Assembly (NCBI RefSeq): GCF_001949145.1
Contig: NW_019091403.1
Coordinates: 17,650-79,649 of the forward strand
From: Acanthaster planci
Taxonomy: Eukaryota; Echinodermata; Asteroidea; Valvatida; Acanthasteridae
Length of the DNA: 62,000 nucleotides
Direction: 5' to 3'
The position numbers were made by a program, and so were the translations under genes. Below are positions 56,801 to 62,000 of the stretch, in pieces (the first letter of the stretch is position 1; every line of letters begins with the position of its first letter). Under the pieces are notes generated by a model. That model did no database searches, was not told where the DNA came from, and saw only the letters and a list, made by a program, of their open reading frames with translations.

Positions 56801-59800
56801 TTTTTAATGTGTCGAGTCCAAATGTCAGCTATGCAGGCAACTTGATAATTCCTGTTCTTCATCTGTTTGGAAAGTAGGACTCGGTCCCGTAAAAATGATC
56901 AAAATACCAGTGCTTCGTTCCTAACCCCTAGCTGAATTAATTACTGGCATGCTGGTATCCTCTTTTGTTTTTTCTTCCCCTCCAACTACAGACGCCCAAG
57001 TGACATCTACTGGCGGCTTATTGATTTATCGCTATTCATGCTGGCTGCTTTAATCAGCCTGAATTCTGACCCTGAACGCCGTTGTATCAAATTACGTACT
57101 GTCTGATGTTTCACTGTTACAGTGTGTCAATGTACAAACCTCCCATCCGTAACAACTGGCAGTCAAATAAGCGCTGGTTTTCTGTTTAGTCCAAATGTTA
57201 CAAATAGGGTGATTTAAGTTTGTGGATGAGATCGAACGCTCCATGAGGGAGCAGTATGAGAAAATTATGCGCGACTCAACGGCAAAAGCCATCCTGCCGA
57301 TATCGACTGTGTACATGTACACACACTGTAGACATGCATGCAAGTCTTATTCCTTCCCCAAGATTAATGCACGGGCGGAAAAACGATCATACCAGACAGG
57401 ATAATAGGTGAAGCAGCTAACCAGGTGTGTTATGAAGATGGAGGATTCCGGTCAGTAAGCCAACTCTGGGTAACCTATCAGTCTAGGCTACATGAGCACC
57501 ACTGACCTGTGAATCAATTCCTGGGCCAATGTTACCGTTTGCAATTTGGAACTCGGGTTCAGAGGGGTCCACAATGTCTCATTACAACAAAGTTAAAGGG
57601 ACCAGACATATGACTTTGTTATAACCAGGAATTTCTATAAAAGGAGTGGGAAAAACGAAGAAAAACGTAAAAATTCAAGAAATTGGGATTCTCAGAATTT
57701 ATGAAAAGAGTTGACTGTATCACGAGACTGTTAAAAACTATTGCTATAGTAAGAAGAGTTGTTTGCTTAGCAAAAATCCAGCCAGGTACCAGTCACAAAT
57801 AGAATGTAACGCAAGCCATTATGGCAGCCTACCAGCTTTTGCTATGCTAGATGTTGCTGTCCACAGCAATGTTACATGATATGAAACTGATGAACTACGC
57901 ATTAACCAAATACCTTGGAGCTTAATCTGTAGTTTTTCTGTACACAACTTAGAATCAAAAAAATGACATGATTTACCAGAGAGCGTTGAACGCAGGTTCA
58001 ACATGCTCCAAAGCCTTTAGACCAAAGAACATCACATACTGCAATACAGAGCAAGAAATCAATAAATTCAAGATAAAAAAAAAGCTCAGAGGGTGAAGAG
58101 GTTGAAAAGGGGAAGCATCCCTCTTCTAACGAGAACAAAAGCAGGAGTTGATTTGAGGAATCAAAAGAATCCTGCCTACGCACGCTTTTCTCTGCCGGCG
58201 GCTTACCACGTAAAGAACCAGGATGACGTCCCTGAGAAGATAACAAAGCCTCAAAGAGATCCTCAGAAAAAAGAGAGAAAAAAATCAATATTAATGCAAG
58301 AGTTCTCGAGATGTTATCGACAGCGTCGTGGTGATGTCAAGCTGGGCTTATCTCTAAGGCAGGCGAGCAGTGTGGTGAGAGTGGTCATTTGTCAATGATG
58401 GATTTTTTCTCTTTTTGTTGCAAGAACACCTAATGAGTGGCGAGGGGGCTGATGCCATACCATTTGCTTTGATCCTATCACTATCGTGATAACTCTGGCT
58501 CTCCCCGAAATATGTGTTGCTGCTGCGATGCTGCAAGATGCGCATTCGCCATTTCAAAACAAGGATTTACGAGGCTGGAACTGTGCGCTTCAGAAGTTTG
58601 GCCCCCCCCAAAAAAGAAGAAATTTCTTCCTTGTTCCAGTCAGCAGCTTGTGTTCACAATCAAGTTCCGATAAAGTTTTTTCTCTTAAACTTTTTTTCCC
58701 CTTTTCCAAAGTGAAACGACAAAATCGAACAAACATGCAAATATTCTTCAAAGCATTTCTTTTTTATTTGGGGCAAAAAGTGTCACTGAACAGGATTCAC
58801 AATAAGATACGAACATTAAAGAACTGTCCATATGACTCCATTTCTTTTCACAGAGGCATGCGATTCCAGCTCGAGTGTCGGAATGGTTGCAGAAACTGTA
58901 CCATATTGTGGCAAATGCACTTGAATCGGAACACCTACGCAACGGCCGCAAAGACTGGCCAACAAAACCCAAAAAGGCGCCGAGATGAAAAGATTTGGGC
59001 ACTGGGGGGAACTTAATCACTGACAGCTCCTGCACGGTTCGCCATATCTCACCATTACATATGCATCTACCTGTATGCATATCTCCTAACAAAGGCAAAG
59101 GTAAATTTCTACTGAAAATTATAAAGTCAATGAGAAGAGTTTCGGTACCCCATGCACAAAAACACCACCTAACCCCCCTCCCCTCACTAGAATATACCAC
59201 TAATATCATACAGTCCTGTTAAGAACCCCTGAGGCAGTCTTGATATACACAAGTAGATAACCGACTGCCCTATATTGCGCATCATAAATTTAATTTTCGC
59301 CTCTCTCAGAAACCGCTGCCTTCTAGCATCTTGCATGTACCGGTTGTCGGTAGGAAAAAAAAAAATGGAAGCGAGGCGAGGAGACTGTATTAATCTGTCT
59401 CATCGCACAAGGACGGTAATTTTTTGGCGTGTCTTGGACGAACTCTCTGATGAAATGGATTACGTGCACTTGACTCTCTCGCATGCCGAGTACGCATGTG
59501 TAATGCTGATGCAGGTTAGAACGTCAAGTGCCTGAATGTAAAGTAGAAGAGGTGCCAAATGGCTCCACTCCAAAATCTGCCGTCCCCACCACAATAAAGA
59601 TCTTTGGGGGGTAACGATCTTCTTAAAGGGGGCATTTCTGAAGTACTAAATGGAGTTCTGGACCGTCCACCCACGCAGCATGAGCAACTTAATGCACAAG
59701 TCAATGCGAATCCAAAAATGGCCAACATGTTTGCACCCTGCATTTAAAGTACACTCGAATATAGGCAGTAACAACTGCATATCCCAAGAGATGCGGGTCC

Positions 59801-61399
59801 AAATCTTCCACAAATGATAGACTGTTCACAAACACTGCAAAACACTGAATACACCAAAGCTGTGTGATACCTCAATGCATTTTAAACACGAACCTTTGGC
59901 AGATAAAGCTTGTGGATTTTGAAGACACTCTGAAGTAAAATATGTATGAATACAATATTACAGAATGCAAGGTAACTATGCAGAAGGCTTCCGTGGATCA
60001 GATTCTAATCAAAATTTTTAGACAACTTCATCTTTGGCAAGACTTCTTTCCTTCATTTAAATTTTAAATTCCCACTATAAGTACTTCAAAACTGTCATTC
60101 TATTTAATAGCAGCTTTTTTGTTTTATTATTATTATTTATTTCTGGTAATGACACCAAGGATTCCTAAAAAGCGCCCTAGGCACTGTAGCTCGCAAGCCT
60201 GAAGTTATTAGATTTTGAGTGGAGTAAAAATAGAAATCATACTTTTATACTCATCTCTGAGCAAGTACGAAAGATGTACTACGTGTACATGTACATTATC
60301 TCATATTACTGATCTACTAAAGGCTTCATAACAAGCTGAAATGATTGAAAGCCATTCGTTGAAGTCATACAAGAATCTGTTGGAATTATTACTCAAATAT
60401 AAACATTTGCAGGGGTTTAAAGTCCCAAAAGTCCAAACAATTAACATTTACGAACAGCCACAGTTTTCCTGCCGACTAGGCTTGCATCGTTTAATCCCAT
60501 TAAGCGCTAATCTGGCACCCTCGCCAAAACCACCTAGAAAAAAAAGAGTGTGGCAATGCTGCTTCTGTAGAGGAGTTCTGCTCCCCCCTCCCCGCCACAT
60601 GTGCGCAACATTGAACTGGGCACGACCAGGCATTATTCAAATCTCACAAGCATCGCACTCCCAGTAAGCGCCTACCACTTTACAAGGTAAATTTTCCCAC
60701 GCAGTTAATGAGATTGAGATCCGCCGCTCAGGCGCAGGAGCTGGAGGGGAGCGTGAATGACACAGTTGCCAACTGTGGACTCACTTCCATCACGCTAGAT
60801 TTAATTTTCACCCTTAACCTCGTTCGCCGATTCTCTGCACTTTCTTTTTCTCTTCCCTCCCCAGACGGCATATATGGACAAGGTTGACACACCAGGCATA
60901 ATTACAAACGGATCAATGTGGATGAAATTGAGTCACTTCGAATTCATTTCCTCGGCTGGGACAGGGAATGGCCTGCCGACGTGTAGCAGTCGGTTGAACT
61001 GCATTCACAGGGGCCACAGCCAGTGCCATTCCTAGCATTGCTGCATGCACACACATACTTGCAGCCAGGCCAAGTTAACTACGAGATATTTTGGGCGATT
61101 CAGGGAAAGGTCTGAAGAATCAAAACCAGCTGGTCCTAGTTACAGTTTGAGGGGCCACTAATTGTTTAATCTATCGCCGTAGAAACAAAAAAACCTACTA
61201 GTCAGCTTCCTGTCCAGACAAGAGAGTTGTGGGGGGGGGGCAGTCTGATTGACTAGGGGACATCACCAAGAAAACTACTCACAGCCATGCAAGTCACTGC
61301 ATTTAGTCAGTCATTCCATAACCCCAGAAGGGGTTTTCAACTCCCACCAAACGTGTGTACTGAGTGATTGAAATTGGTCATACATGTATATTCTCACAG

Positions 61400-61515
61400 G
61401 TACTGGTACCAGTACAAGACCATTGACTTGCTCTGAACAAAGTTGGTAACTCATTTCAAATGAGTTTTACATGTATGCGAGACCTTTTTTACTGCACCAG
61501 TACATCATGATGTAC
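61400..61515. repeat. Cluster of three short palindromes
   Basis: GTACTGGTACCAGTAC (61400-61415) and GTACATCATGATGTAC (61500-61515) are perfect palindromes. Between them AACTCATTT and AAATGAGTT flank one base (61448-61466). Three within 116 bp is notable, but all use simple gtac/catg words common in this window. Confidence 0.6.
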
Positions 61516-62000
61516 CAGGGAATATGCTGGAATATACAACTGGAAAAAGCCTACCTTTGGTTTGCATTTTTTGAGGAATGCACAGGTGAAAATAACAGAT
61601 TAAACCAACCAAAATCCACAGGGTTTGCCCCTTTCGGTTGACAAGCGCTCATCTATGAGCTTCAACACTGAGTTAACATGTTCCTGAGTCATTTTGCTCA
61701 CTGGCTGACCTTTTGGAACACTGTACAAACAGTGCTGTTTACCTTTAAACATTCGCTTCACGCATAAATCAATTTCACTTGCTATTCTCATGCCGCACTG
61801 TTTAGAATGACACGGGGGCAACTTTTAAAAAATCCAATATTCATTACAACATGATGGTACCATATTGATCCTGGCTTAAGACAGAGTTTAGACGCACCGG
61901 TGATGTGCAGGTAATGTCAATGTGTGCAAATACCACGGCACAGATACACAGGCTGCCAGTCGGGGTAATCAAGTCACATGTCATTATGTCTGGATTAATC

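Larger units (their letters stand above)
52088..62000 (-). other. QKI first intron (at least 9.9 kb, runs off the window)
   Basis: No match to the expected first coding exon (QUA1 pattern DKKxLxxLPxxFxHLERLLDE) was found on the minus strand up to the window edge, so the start should lie further right. The interval holds a Tc1/mariner-type MITE, TACATG arrays and a palindrome cluster near 61.4-61.5 kb. The 176-codon plus-strand ORF near 58.5-59.0 kb has no recognisable domain. Confidence 0.6.

Noticed and set aside
57560-57730. Inverted-repeat element around ACAAAGTT/GACTTTGT
   Set aside because: Complementarity is short and interrupted; no consistent ends or target duplication.
58486-59016. 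176-codon plus-strand ORF
   Set aside because: The longest gap-free ORF apart from one near 20 kb, but no domain, a low-complexity Lys/Phe mix, no splice context, and it lies in a QKI intron. Length is explainable by chance in 62 kb.
61600-61821. 73-codon minus-strand ORF considered as the QKI first exon
   Set aside because: It lacks the QUA1 pattern (DKKxLxxLP, HLERLLDE) and has no suitable phase-1 donor; similarity was only a short IDERL string.

Overview
This is eukaryotic DNA, most likely from a marine invertebrate deuterostome. I lean towards an echinoderm, but that rests on sequence texture and gene linkage, not on a decisive marker. Short exons with consensus GT/AG splice sites lie in multi-kilobase AT-rich introns. 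There are also non-autonomous inverted-repeat transposons, tRNA-derived repeat heads, many short tacatg/gtaggcctac-type simple repeats and one assembly gap. Nothing looks prokaryotic (no operons, long ORFs or rRNA). Nearly all single-frame ORFs above 60 codons are chance.

Two real protein-coding genes can be read, and they converge on each other. On the plus strand, positions 431-2383 hold a four-exon PACRG gene (parkin co-regulated gene, an axonemal inner-junction protein). It reads as one frame of 242 codons. On the minus strand, seven exons between 52087 and 19503 encode most of a Quaking/QKI-type STAR RNA-binding protein. In transcript order they carry the end of QUA1 and linker (51957-52087), the KH core (39708-39824), the KH end and start of QUA2 (37119-37262), the QUA2 end (25699-25810), a 36-nt microexon (22850-22885), the Pro/Tyr-rich tail (22383-22661) and the nuclear-type HPYQR tail (19503-19568). 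All splice phases match and give 885 nt of continuous coding sequence. The first coding exon (start codon and most of QUA1) is not seen and should lie beyond position 62000. The last coding exon is not resolved. The 2.4-19.5 kb interval probably holds the 3' end of this gene, including its 3' UTR.

PACRG and QKI are also neighbours in vertebrates (human 6q26), so this looks like ancient linkage with a local inversion. Parkin, which sits head-to-head with PACRG in vertebrates, was not detected on the left edge, although the PACRG upstream region is CpG-rich.

The remaining sequence is intronic or intergenic. The best-supported non-genic items are: an 88-bp near-perfect palindrome with 9-bp target duplications (29405-29510), a Tc1/mariner-type MITE with TA duplication (53588-53818), a 215-bp MITE with 29-bp terminal repeats (27181-27395), a 182-bp nested foldback element (47009-47190), tRNA-like SINE heads (36659-36745, 44978-45068, 51830-51902), and a 22-bp hairpin in the putative QKI 3' region whose loop, read on the transcript strand, shows the QKI recognition core ACUAAC.
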